Source: Hypericum androsaemum (Eukaryota; Streptophyta; Magnoliopsida; Malpighiales; Hypericaceae). Taken from it: a stretch of 64,000 nt of DNA. Shown piece by piece: positions 33,409 through 44,886 of the stretch (positions are counted from its first letter, which is position 1; each line of letters begins with the position of its first letter). The notes beneath the pieces are model-generated. The model saw only the letters and a list, made by a program, of their open reading frames with translations. It searched no databases and was not told where the DNA came from. The position numbers and the translations under genes are program-made. The stretch spans positions 1,625,155-1,689,154 of the forward strand of contig OZ023189.1 in NCBI GenBank assembly GCA_963995505.1, in the 5' to 3' direction.

Positions 33409-35541
33409 TGTCACGACCAAATTCGTGGTCGGTGACCGGCGCTAGATCATGTCAAACTTAATATAATAAACCACAACCTAGCAAGCCTCAAATCATAAAA
33501 CATCATTCTTATTACCAGGATTGTCAAAACATTTTTTTTCCACAACATTGTTTCTTCAAACAAACATATTTATCGTGTCCAAAACCTGGTAGGCATTGGA
33601 GTACACATCTCAACGTCATATTATCAAACTCATCCTTTTAAAATATAAACATAAATTTACACATACATTACATATTAACATTAATCTAAGATCATATGTC
33701 AAAGATTAACAAATATGTACAATGGAGTGACCTAGATTACAAAAGAGAAAGACCATCTGGAGACCTTCAAATGTACCCCGAGATGGAAGATAACGGGCTG
33801 AACTCAGAGGGAAAAGCTTCTCCAAATGCAAACCACGGCTTAAACCTCTTCACCTGTTGATTGAAGTAAGGGATAAGTGCTTTGAAATACTTAGTAAGCC
33901 AATATTATAAGTAACATGTATTTAACCAACCAAACATCCCCATCAAACCCAAATACTACCACAAGGCTACTATGACAAAAGGACCACTTCACAAATAAGG
34001 TAATCAAATAATTACATATCAAACATAACCAGAAGTTCAGATAGACCTTTACAAACACATAGCACAAATTGGATGAACTTCAGATAGGTCTAGATAGTGT
34101 CACTCCCACACCGACACGAGGATACCATATCTTAAAGGCACCATCAGAAACCAACCCCGCCGGCCAAATATCATATCATATACATATCCAATGTATCCTT
34201 AGTATATGTGCACATATGCCAACATCTCCGGTTGGTCACGGGTAGACCTCATCATCCGCCATCTCACAAATGACATACCAAACACACATAATACACATTG
34301 ACCAAAATATATTGACCACATATTCAAATTCATACCAAAAGAGTCCCATATCACGAATTGGGCAAAATAGCCCCAAATAGACAAACAATCCACAAACATT
34401 ATCAAATCCCATATTGACCAAAAACTAATCATATAACCATACTTTAAACCAATTAAAAATACACCAAATTATACATATCACCCACGTCTAGTTAACTAAA
34501 TACATGTTACAAAGAATATCCACTTACAAGACAATGGTTGCTCAAACCATTCAAAGAGAAGCTCTGTGCTTCGTTTTACAACTCGTGGCACTCGGATTCA
34601 AAACGTCGGTTAACTAGTCAAAAGAACATAAACCACTATCATTACCAACCTCTCAAGCATGTAATTAGATCCTAGGTAACATAAAAATGTCTTAGTTCAT
34701 TTCTTAGATTCGGATTTACACAAGGCAGCCCCAAAACCTATACTAAAATTCACAACCCCGATGATCAATTTCTCTTCCAACTTCTATACATAAAAATTTT
34801 AGCTAAAATTTACCTTAACTTCCTTCTTCTAGGTCTATATTAATCTGTTCTAATCTTCACCTACTAGCTTCTTCAAGGTGTAAAAGGGTTTCTACTCAAA
34901 TTAAGCAAAATCCTACAAAACTACTTACCTATTCTTCCAAGTTGTTAAAATCTGTCCACCTTTTTTCCTTCTTCTTTTACCTTCGGTTTCACCCTTTCTC
35001 CTACGCCTTCCTCTCTATTTTTCTGTCCTAAATGACCAATTGGTTCGTGCCTATCTTCTGGTCCAAAAGATTTTTCCTTTTATATGCATGCTAAGTATCT
35101 TAGTCATCATACTTTTTATTTGCCACCTAGCCAACTTGCAATAGAATTTCCCTTTTGATCCTAGACTTTTCTAGCCATTCAAAATCATTTCTAAACTTCT
35201 TAATATGTTCTAATAAGTCCCTAAAATGAGCCTTATTTAAATAAAGTCACATAATAAATTATTTTCACAAAATTTCCCAATACCGACGAAATTAGACCAA
35301 TTTCCGAGCACCTTGATTTATTGCTCTGTTACGGCCAGATTATTTCATAAATTACCAAAATCAAAAAACAAAGTTATAGATCAAGGTGTTATGAATCCAC
35401 ACGAATTAGAATCACCTAATTTAGAGTCCGGATGGAGAAGTTATGCCTATTTTACCGAATGATGACGGACTAAGCCTAAACCCTTCCAAAACCAACCTTA
35501 TTTTGTTGTAACAAATTTGATTGAAGGGTTAGGGTATCACA
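33409..35541 (-). repeat. Chromovirus 5' LTR
   Basis: 2,133 bp, ends TG...CA, and followed by target duplication TGATG. On the minus strand TATAAAAGG (plus-strand CCTTTTATA at 35076-35084) is a good TATA box for the element's transcription. Confidence 0.92.
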
Positions 35542-35746
35542 TGATGCCGGCAATTTTTTTAATTTTTTGTTCTAAGGGTATTTTCGTAATTTCAATGATA
35601 AAAAAAGAAAAAAACTCATTTAGGAACCCAAAAATATAATAAAATCAAACAAGAGGGACGTCAGCGTGTATTATGTAAACAGAGGGTACTTTTGAGTATA
35701 TTTCAGCAAATCCGAGGGATTTGAGAGTAATTTATCCAAGTTGTAA

Positions 35747-36600
35747 ATATAGTCTCAGCTTCACCCAACAACTTGAATCACCTAAATTGGTCTCCGAAGT
35801 AAGAAGTTGTGGCTCTCCAACGAAAATCAGTCATCGCCATCTACTCTCTCCTCCACCCGCGATGCCTCCAAATCCCGAAGGGGAAGACCAGGAGCTTCCC
35901 TGGGAGAGGACCACGGTGGTTGATGGGCCAATTTATCGAACAGGACATGCCAATTTATCAAACCTGGGTATGTCATTTAATAAATAATCGGTATGCCATT
36001 TAATGTAACCGGGATGCCATTTGACATAATCGGGCATTGCCATTTGACAAACACTTTTCAGCCGCTTGTAACTCGGTCGACTATTGACTTCAAATATATT
36101 TTCAACATCCTTGCACTCTGAATTTGAAGAAGTCGTGAACTACAAACTTGTAGATATTCATCTCAGCTTCACATAGCATTTTTAATCACCTCAAACAGAC
36201 TCCTGAGTAAGAATTTGTGGCTCCCCAACCAAAATCAATCGACCGCAACTTGGTCAATTCTTGACTTCAAATAAATTTTCAACATCCTTACACCCCGAAT
36301 TGTGAGAAGTCATAAATTAAAAGGTTGTAGATATTCATATTAGCTTCATATAGCAACTTCAATCACCTTAATCAGATTTTAGAGTAAGAATTTGTGACCC
36401 TCCAACCAAAATTTATCGACTGCAACCGGTCGACTCTTGACTTGAAACAAATTTTCTACATCCTTACACTCCAAATTGGGAGAAATCATAAATTTTAAAG
36501 TTGTAGATATATGTCTCAATTTTGTACAGCAAATTAAATCACCTAAATCATATTCTGGAGTAAGAACTAATGGCTCCCCAACTGAAACCTGTCGATCGTT
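35747..36600. repeat. Tandem array of about 150-185 bp units, right part
   Basis: The units that began at 27470 continue here, with markers near 35800, 36205, 36390 and 36560 and the same block order. The unit after 35800 holds another run of about 25-bp subrepeats (ATGCCATTTGACATAATC) at about 35945-36050. A GC-rich insert is seen at about 35830-35930. Confidence 0.7.
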
Positions 36601-38480
36601 TAAAAAAATAGAAGTGAGGCCACATTAATTTTTTTAAAGGGAACGTAAATAAAAAATTACCACAGTAATAAAAGCAAAGAAAAAAAGGAGACAATTAATT
36701 TCTACTGAAGAGCACGTGTGACAAATATTCATTGGTTGCACCAAATCCAATGACACATGTGTAACAAGGAAATAAAAAGACTATAGACAAAATTGCCTCC
36801 GGATAACAAGGATTGGTCTGATCTGACGATCCGCGTTTTTTTCAGCGCCATGCGGAAAAGGATTGCACTTCCTCATGCAATCCAAGCGCGAGTATATCCT
36901 ATTCTGTCTTGACAACTTTATTTTAATTTGATAACATTTTCGTGGGTTTTGTTTTAATTTTTTATATCGATTACACCTTTATTCTCCGGACATTAATATG
37001 AGAAGAGGAATCAGCCCTTAATACTCGAAAATGTTTGCTTTTGGCGAATTGGTCAGCCAAAAAAGACATGCACATCAATCATCATTCGCCTAAAGAATTT
37101 TTAAATTCTCTTAACTGCTTTTAATTTTTAAAGATTCCATTTGACTAAATCAAATAACAATGTCCAGCAAAATTTGCCTAAAATCTCTCTGTCGTGCAAC
37201 GCAATTAATGATCAACAAGCCTTTAATTTGTCGTTCTCTAAAATTTGCACATTATTATGCTGTAATTTAAAAATGTGTCGAGCAACAAATACTTTTACTA
37301 ATTAAATTAATTTTTACGCCCTGTTATTTGAATAATTTTTTACGACAAGTTTTCTGCACAGTAGAAAATTAACTTATAATAAAGATCGAAAATGCTTTTC
37401 ATAGAATTAAGTTTTCGAGAAGTAATTAATTTTTTGTTCAGAAAATAATTCAGAAATTAATACATAAAAGTATTTTCTTCTAAAATAAATTTGATATATG
37501 CTTTTTTCCTCAAATTTTTTTTTTGATATATGTTTTTTGATGCGGTGTTAACTATCAAGAAAATATCTTTTAAACTTTTGTTCATGAATCGTTTTCTTCA
37601 AATGTACAAATATATTTCTTATGACATAAAAATTGACTCCGTTAAAAGTTTGCTATTTTAAAACAAACAGTGAAAAGTAATTACAGTAAAACATATCACT
37701 GAAAACAAACAAAATCCTAGTAGTTTTTGTTTTGCAATATAAAACAATTTACTAGGTAAAAGATAAGAATCATCAAACTTAATTTAACTTGAATATAAAT
37801 TAACGTTATTGTCAATGTAAATCTAACGTATACAAACTTAATAACAAAGTACCGATTTCAGGAAAAATGGAGCCAGGTGGGATAACGTTTGTCTCGACGC
37901 TTTTGGCTGGTGCTGAGAAAAAGACACTAGGAAAAGAAAAAGGGCGGAGAAAAAACTGCTTAGTTCGGAAATGGCAGACAGTAATTCAATGCATTTTATT
38001 GATAAGTACGTAGACCAATAAGTAATACAAAAATTCTTGATTTTGACTATTGATAATACTTTATTTAGAAACTTTTTACCACTTTTCTAATCTTATATCT
38101 CATTTTAACCTAAATTAGTTGATCCATTCCAGATATCAGATAATAATAAATAAAAAACAGCATGTCTTCAATTGGCGTATTATGCCAGATATGCCATTAT
38201 GTCACTTGATTTTCTCCAACGGTCAACGAAATACCGGAATGGGAATGCCATTAAACTTGAGGGACCAGAGTGAAACTTTTCCAGAATAATGGACAAACAA
38301 AAGGCCAAGGACTTGACGAAAATAAAACTTAAAAAGGAAAGGAGGCGGCCAGCTGTAGTAATAATAAGCCGTTGGTGCGTTGATTAGGAGGGAGGGGGAG
38401 TGGTGGTGGGGGCGGGCCCCACCAACGAAAGTGAATAACTAGCTGGCAAACAAACATGCCAGTCTGGTCCTTCCCCCTTC
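36601..38480. other. Intergenic region upstream of the first patellin
   Basis: Very AT-rich spacer, with poly-T and poly-A runs around 37430-37530. A motif-rich stretch at 38330-38470, including a GC-rich island (about 38395-38425), probably forms the distal promoter. No gene or element boundaries recognised. Confidence 0.4.
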
Positions 38481-38525
38481 CCCTTGTCTTAAAAACCCTC
38501 ACATCCCTTCTTCTTCCTTTGTCCC

Positions 38526-38550
38526 TCTCTCTCTCTCTCTCAATTTCTCT
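38526..38550 (+). promoter_or_regulatory. CT-rich leader (pyrimidine patch) of the first patellin
   Basis: A (TC)n run of about 16 bases followed by more CT-rich sequence, 70-90 bp upstream of the ATG. Such patches lie near transcription starts in many plant genes. A weak TATA-like CTTAAAAACC sits at about 38489. Confidence 0.45.
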
Positions 38551-38617
38551 CTCACCCCTAAAAAAAAAAACAGTTCTTTCTCTCTTTTTTTGTGTCAGAG
38601 CTCACTAGCTAGAAGCT

Positions 38618-40858
38618 ATGGCAGAGGAGACCCAGAAGCCAGCGGCGGCGGAGGAAGTTGTGGTGGTTGAGGAGCCGCAGCCCGTCGCTGAGACAGAACC
38701 GGCTGTTCCGGAACCCGAACCCGTGGCCAAGGAGGCGGAGGCTGAGTCCAAGGGGGCCCTGGAGGAGGTGAAGATCGAGCAGTCTGCTTCCTTTAAGGAG
38801 GAGACCAACTTGGTCGGCGAGCTCCCTGATGGCCAGAAGAAGGCCTTGGATGAGCTCAAGGCCCTCATCCAAGAGGCTCTCAACAAGCATGAGTTCACTA
38901 CTCCGACGCCTCCTCCCGCTCCTCTGGTCGAGGAAGAGGAGAAGAAGCCTGAGGAAGCTGCTCCTGCTGAGGAGCCCACAACCGAAGAGAAGGTGGCCGA
39001 GGCCGAGGCCGAGACGGCGGAGGAAGTGAAGGAGGAGCCCAAAGCCGAAGAGAAGGTGGCCGAGGCCGAGGCGGTGGAGGAAGTGAAGGAGGAGGAGGTG
39101 TCGGCCCCAGCTGAGACGGTGGTGGTCGTGGAGGAAGTGGTTGCTGTCGTTGACGAGGATGGCACGAAGACTGTCGAGGCCATTGAGGAGACCATCGTCT
39201 CCACCTCGGACACACCTGCTGAGGAGGCCAAAGCAGAGGTGGTGGTTGTGGAGGAGGCCAAGGAGGAAGGTGAACCCGCTGAGGGAGGAGAGGCTGAAGC
39301 TCCTGCTGCTGCTGCCGCCGCTGATCCTATCGCCCCCGAGGAGGTCTTCATCTTCGGAATCCCTCTCCTGGGCGACGAGAGGAGCGACACCATCCTGCTG
39401 AAGTTCCTGAGGGCCCGGGACTTCAAGGTGAAGGACACCTTGGCGATGATCAAGAACACGGTGAAGTGGAGGAAGGAGTTCGGGATCGAGGCCCTCCTGG
39501 AGGAGGATCTCGGGACCGACCTCCACAAGGCGGTGTTTATGCACGGGTTCGACAAGGAGGGCCACCCCGTGTGCTACAACGTGTATGGTGCTTTCCAGGA
39601 CAAGGAGCTCTACCAGAATTGCTTCGCCGACGAGGAGAAGCGCGTCAAGTTCCTGAGGTGGAGGATCCAGTTGCTGGAGAAGAGCATCAGGAAGCTCGAC
39701 TTCAGCCCCACTGGTGTCTGCACTATTGTTCAGGTCAATGACTTCAAGAACTCTCCTGGACCCGCCAAGAGGGAGCTCAGACAGGCCACCAACCAGGCCG
39801 TCACCTTGCTCCAAGACAACTATCCCGAGTTCGTAGCCAAGCAGGTGATGATTTATTATTAAATTCATTATCTCGCGTATATCGTTATGTATATCTGATT
39901 GTGTTATTAAAATTGGTGGCGTACACGCTGGTTGGGCCTTTGTAGGTGTTCATCAACGTTCCGTGGTGGTACCTCGCTTTCAATATGATGATCAGCCCTT
40001 TCTTGACCCAGAGGACCAAGAGCAAGTTTGTTTTCGCTGGACCATCCAAATCTGCAGAGACCCTTTTCAAGTGAGTGGCAGTTTATACTTGGTAAATTAT
40101 GTACTATACTCGTATGGAAAAATCGATTCGATCAACCGTAACAATTGTTCAATTATTATAGATCAATCCCCAAATTTGGATGTGTATTTTCAGTTGATGT
40201 CTTTGTTTCAAACACGTTATTTGGTAGAATATGGTATTGATGTTGATGGCAATACCTTAGCTTGATATTTTCCGGTCTTCCAAATCTTATCTTCGTTGTG
40301 ATAGTGACTTCATCAATTTTCTTGGTCCTACTGTTTACAGCAACGATTAATTTATGCCTACTTGTGTTCCTATTTATGACGACAGGTACATAGCTCCTGA
40401 GCAAGTTCCGGTCCAGTATGGTGGACACAGCCGTGAGGGCGATCAGGAATTCACCGTCTCTGACTCCGTCACAGAGGTCACTATCAAGCCATCCTCTAAG
40501 CATACTGTCGAATTCCCCATTTCTGAGGTAAGTGTAGGTACTTGGATAATCTTAATAAATGCACCAAACATAGGCCATTGAACACGGGTTAACATCGATG
40601 CAGACGAGCACATTCATTTGGGAGCTCCGAGTTGTGGGTTGGGACGTGACTTACGGAGCTGAGTTCGTGCCAAGCCACGAGGAAGGCTACACCGTCATCG
40701 TCTCCAAGACGAGGAAGGTTTCCCCGACCGACGAGCCCATTATTACCGACAGCTTCAAGATCGGCGAGCCCGGGAAGATAGTCCTCACATTGGAAAACCA
40801 AACATCCAAGAAGAAGAAACTCCTCTACAGGACCAAGGCCAAGCCCCTTGTGGAATAA
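38618..40858 (+). CDS. PATL: Patellin (Sec14-GOLD phosphoinositide-binding protein), four exons
   Basis: Patellins are peripheral membrane proteins that bind phosphoinositides and act in cell-plate formation and membrane traffic. Exons: 38618-39844, 39946-40070, 40386-40527, 40604-40858; GT-AG introns, phases consistent, 582 aa. The acidic N-terminus (residues 1-245) is rich in Glu, Ala and Val, with KVAEAEA repeated around residues 127 and 147. CRAL-TRIO-N begins near Asp253 (DERSDTILLKFLRARDFKV). The Sec14 lipid-binding domain includes VFMHGFDKEGHPVCYNVYG, then VPWWYLAFNMMISPFLTQRT, then YIAPEQVPVQYGG. The GOLD domain includes WELRVVGWDVTYGAEFVP and ends KKKKLLYRTKAKPLVE. Length and a long acidic leader resemble Arabidopsis PATL1/2. 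All domains are intact. Exon 2 is 125 bp, exactly as in the second patellin of this window. Confidence 0.95.
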
Positions 40859-41359
40859 TAATGCTGAATCACAGACAAAGGGGTGGCCCTCATGATGATG
40901 TTACGACACCGGTTTGGTGGGGACCGGGAGACATGTCTACATTTAATTTTCTCGTTTATTGTTTGATAAAGTCTGAGGACAATATATCTTTTTTGTTGCA
41001 ATACCTTCTTTGTTTAAATTCTTACATTAGCTTTTGGGGGTGATTTATTCATTGTTGGGGTTGTAAAGTCGGTGTGGTGGGGAAATGGAAATGTGTGTAC
41101 TTTGTGCAAAGAATCTTTGTTTTTATTTTTATTTTTATTTATATGGTCATCTACCTGTAAACTTTGTTTATATTTATATATGGTCATTTTTCGGGCCCGA
41201 CCTACTAGACTCGTTCATCTTCTGAGATCATGCAAGAGTTTTTTTTGAAGTAAATTTTTTTACAAATAATTACACTTAGGGTTTGAACTGCGGATCAAAT
41301 AAGAGTTGCATTCCTTGTCTGCATGTTTCCTTGAAACCTTTTTTATGCAATCGAAAAAG
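40859..41359 (+). other. 3' UTR of the first patellin and spacer
   Basis: AT-rich, with T-rich runs at about 40985-41160 that fit a plant 3' end. No gene seen. Confidence 0.4.
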
Positions 41360-41369
41360 TTTGAATTTA

Positions 41370-41923
41370 GGGTAAATTGTCCTAGGTCTGTGGTGTTTAA
41401 CGAAATACTTGATTCAGTTTTTACTATTTTCAATAACTTATTATTCGTCTTTCTAGTTTTAAAAAATTCACTTCTCAGGTACCTGAATTGACATCAGTAG
41501 TCAACATAATTTTTTTAATCACTATTTTATCCTTCTAATAAAAAATTAAAAAATAGCTCAGGCGAGAATGGCATCCGCCGTTCATCTTTTCCGCTGAGAC
41601 CACCTTCAACACTCAAATAAACACATCCAATTATTAAAAAAAGCCGACAAAAATTAGTGCCTCAATCAAAAACCACCAATCACACATCCAAATCCATAAC
41701 CAAAAACCAACTGGGTTCTGTTCTAAGTACGCCAGCCCTGCCCCTGGGAACTACTCCTGGCAGAGCTCCGCTCCTGCTCCTGTTCAGCGATACACAACCC
41801 AGCGGGACGGAGCTTCTGCTCCTGCTTGGTTTTCAAACCAGAAGGACGAATGTTGATTATTAAAAATAGTAATAACTAAATTGGGTATTTTATTAAATAT
41901 TAGAGATCTTAGGGCAATTTGCC
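41370..41923. mobile_element. MULE-type MITE no. 3
   Basis: 554 bp flanked by a 10-bp perfect target duplication TTTGAATTTA (41360-41369 and 41924-41933). Left end GGGTAAATTGTCCTAGGTC; right end ATCTTAGGGCAATTTGCC. The inverted ends are imperfect over about 90 bp. The centre (41690-41850) is GC-richer and has no recognised coding sequence. It lies about 510 bp downstream of the patellin stop. Confidence 0.75.
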
Positions 41924-41933
41924 TTTGAATTTA

Positions 41934-42708
41934 TCAAGGGTGTTAGTCTAATCAATAATAAATAATTTTTATAGATCAATTTTAATAAGGAGAAAATTTA
42001 TTTTAGTATCCCGTGTTTAAAAATGAGCGTTGGTAATAGCAGCTTAGGCTTGTTAGCTAATAGCTATGTAAACGGATAGACTCATAACAGGAAAATGGTA
42101 TATAGGAAGGTGATTTCTCTCTAATTTGAATAAAAGTTTTGTTCTCGAGTTATGACTAGTGTTAAAATTTAATAATTCTCTTATCGTAATAATTAATATT
42201 TTTTCAGAAAATTTTAGTGTTAAATTTAGGTCTCAATTTAAGTTTACTCGTAGTATGTTTCTCTCCTCACCTCCTCCCTCTCGCTTCTCATCACCATCTG
42301 TAGCTTTTCTATTTCTTATTAATAAATTTTTTTCTTTCGGCAAAAAAAAATTTTGGTCCCAATTTTTGCTTAAAGTAATATTGTTAAATAAATACATATA
42401 GTTTTACATAATTTACTAAGTTGAAAAATATTTTAAGATACTAGTTTGTGCGAGACTTATTTGGTTGATAAATTTTAACAACTTTTCAATTGTCTTCAAA
42501 TGGTTCTTGTGATCACTGTCTTCTTGTAAAAAAATATCTTTATCGAGTGGAGCATTTGAATAATGATGTAAGCCAAAATTTTGATATTTACGTATTTATT
42601 GCTCAAAAACTCAGTTTTAATATTTTTGGAGAAAAAAATGTAAACCTCTCTTATGTAATAAACTTTCTAAAGTGATATTTTTCTCAGGTCCCACCTAGGA
42701 CTCCCATA
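41934..42708. other. AT-rich spacer, nothing recognised
   Basis: Low GC, long A and T runs, no open frame with protein-like content. Confidence 0.4.
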
Positions 42709-43334
42709 TGTTGGGAAATTTTTTGTTAGAACGACGGAAACGATCTTAAGATGAGTGTGGAATGGTCGTCCCAACAACGATTTAACGAAAAAAGATAAAA
42801 GATAAAATATGAGAAATAAGAAGAGAAGAAATAGAATAGACTAGGTATACGAGAAAAAAATTGGTGGAAGAACAAAAACTTTATTGAGAACGAAAGGGAG
42901 AGGGGTAGTGGATAACCGATGTGAGTAGCATGGTTGTAAGGTAAGTTTTCGTATAGTTGTATGAATTTCGTGAGTGTTGTGTGTGGTCTAACCTAGCCCC
43001 TGTCCCTCCTTATTTAGAGATTAAAAGTCCTAAGCCCGGCCAAATTGAGGATCATTGGTCGTGTTCTAATCGAATAAGGTGTCCTAGCTCAACATATACT
43101 TAAATTTATTGTCGTAATATGAACTGTGTACCGTGCTAGTCCCCCAACTTTAAATCGATTTTTACACTCTTCCAAACCAAATTTGGAAATGACACAAAAT
43201 TATGAAATTGTAGATCTATCTTATTTTTTTATAACTTTTAGAATCGCATCAATCCGATATTCGAGTCAAACGTTATGACTATTTTACTGAGACAAAGTCG
43301 ACGCGAATCTATGAATTAATTTTCCGCTACAACA
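42709..43334. repeat. Candidate solo LTR (626 bp)
   Basis: Ends TGTTGGGAAAT...CGCTACAACA, an inverted TGTTG/CAACA pair typical of LTRs. It contains the shared module with GAAATTGTAGATCTATC, CATCAATCCGATATTCGAG and CGTTATGACT at 43195-43285. The flanking bases do not form a clear target duplication, so the call rests on the ends and the module. Confidence 0.45.
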
Positions 43335-43720
43335 CCTGTATCAGAAAAAGGATTTGGTTAGTGTTGAAGGGCCCGACCAAATGAGGAGAGGGCAAGGGAG
43401 GGAAGGAAAAATTTCCTTTTTATCGTTTGATGTTTTGGATTTGGATTTTTTAATTTTATATGAGTTATGGGGTATTTTATCTTTATGGTAAATCTTTACA
43501 TCACCCATTTTTTAACCATAAGGTACTGATCTGCAAATAAGTTAAATCATAATGTACTAAATTAGATTTTTCTATTTAATAATTGGGAAGGATAAAAGCA
43601 AGTTAACGAAAGGGGTCTGCCTTCATGCCACCCTTAATTAGACCATCGGTAATCCCCTCGGCGACTAAATGGGTGTATTAATTAAAAAAAATTATTGACC
43701 AGCGAAGTTTTATATGCTAT
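43335..43720. other. Spacer, nothing recognised
   Basis: AT-rich sequence between the candidate solo LTR and the next LTR element. Confidence 0.35.
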
Positions 43721-44886
43721 TGTTGGAGCACGAAATTAATGTCTCGGATTGATAACGATCTATCTCCAGATGTGCGGAAATTGTCTCGGGCTCTTCGGTA
43801 CGTGGAGCCTGGGCGAGAGGTCCCTCTCGCTCACGTAGACGAGCCCGGACGAGAGGCTCCTCTCGCTCATGTAGGCGAGTCCGAGCGAGAGATTCTTCTC
43901 GCTCACGTTGGTGAGCCCGGGCGAGAGGCTCCTCTCACCCATGTGGGCGAGTCCGATCGAAAGACTCTTCTCACTCACATAGGCGAGAGACCGGTGGGAA
44001 GCACGAGCGAGGAGCTGAGTGAGAGGCCTATGGCGAGAGGCCGAGTGCTAGAGATCATGCGAGAGGCCTACGGCGAGAGACCGAGGGAGAGGCCTACAGT
44101 GAGAGGCCGAGCAAGAGGCCTACGGCGAGAGGGTGAGCGAGAAGCCTAAGGCGAGAAGATGAGCGAGGAGCCTAAGGCGAGGAGCCTAAGGCGAGAAGCC
44201 GAAGGTGAGAAGCCAACTTGGACCCGAGCGGGAAGCCCGTTTGACTTTTGCAGGCGGGAAGGCAATTCCGGGAGTAGGTCCACTTTGGTTGAAGAGGCCA
44301 TCAGTTTGAGCCTGTTTTGGGATTCACTTTGGGCCTGGCGAGATGTCCATTTTGGGCGATGACAGACTTAATACGAGATTTTGCGTGAGAGATTCGAGAA
44401 GGTCGATCCAATCTATATTTTCCTAACTTGAGCCGAGATTCTCAATATTTGGTAAGACTTGGTAAGTCCTTCTTTATGTCTCGATTGCTTGGTTGTCACA
44501 TTTTGAAAGCTTCCTATTCGAGGACGAGATTTGCTCATTCAAGGAAGATGGCTTGTACTGAGCCGGGAGGATCCCGTCATGTTAGGAATAAATAAGTTGA
44601 AGCGGATCTCTCGGGATTGAAACTTGGAGCTGAAGGTCTTGGAGGCGGTTTGAGATTTCCTATTCTGAAGGCGCGGAGGCTATGTTAAGGCACTCTATAT
44701 AAGGGAGACTCGGGCAAGGAAGACGAACATCACCACCACAACACAACTACACTTTACTTATCATTATTGCTTTTCCTTTCCATAGCTCGTAGCCTAGCCT
44801 AGCATAGCCTTAGCATAGTATAGAATGACCTCGGGACGACCACTCCGGATCCATCTCGGGTTACTTGTTCACTTATTCCTGCAACA
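43721..44886 (+). repeat. 5' LTR of the LARD-like element, with tandem hairpin repeats
   Basis: Five 36-bp units (43805-43984) each carry GCGAGAGG...CCTCTCGC-like inverted arms, followed by a purine-rich GAGAGGCC run to about 44215. TATATAAG at 44696-44703 is a good TATA box. The peptide frames here (EPGREAPLAHVG repeats) are a by-product of the 36-bp period. Confidence 0.88.

Larger units (their letters stand above)
29009..35541 (-). mobile_element. Tekay/Del-like chromovirus with internal deletion, minus orientation
   Basis: LTRs at 29009-31140 (2,132 bp) and 33409-35541 (2,133 bp), ends TGTCACGACC...GGGTATCACA, with perfect 5-bp target duplications TGATG (29004-29008 and 35542-35546). It has an initiator-Met primer site, a polypurine tract, gag with zinc knuckle, a protease start, then directly the integrase C-terminus and chromodomain. 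Reverse transcriptase, RNase H and the integrase core are missing. The LTRs differ at roughly 57 sites by eye (about 2.7%), mostly transitions, similar in age to the element at 13106. Confidence 0.92.
28073..35737. mobile_element. MULE-type TIR element no. 2, interrupted by a chromovirus
   Basis: Perfect 9-bp target duplications AAGTTGTAA (28064-28072 and 35738-35746). The left end is GGGTAAATTATTCTCAAGTC; the right end is the inverse (TTTGAGAGTAATTTATCC). Inverted similarity runs over about 170 bp (28073-28245 against 35565-35737). After removal of the retrotransposon at 29009-35541 the element is about 1.1 kb and has no transposase. The end sequence resembles MULE no. 1, but the inner parts differ. 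Confidence 0.85.

Noticed and set aside
38605..39868. Long antisense frames (316 and 419 codons) across the first patellin
   Set aside because: The sense frame has patellin domains and correct splice sites. The antisense frames are Ser/Leu-rich shadows of GC-rich coding DNA.
43805..44215. Regular 36-bp repeats that might suggest a CRISPR array
   Set aside because: Units are directly adjacent with no unique spacers, lie inside an LTR, and the DNA is a plant nuclear sequence.
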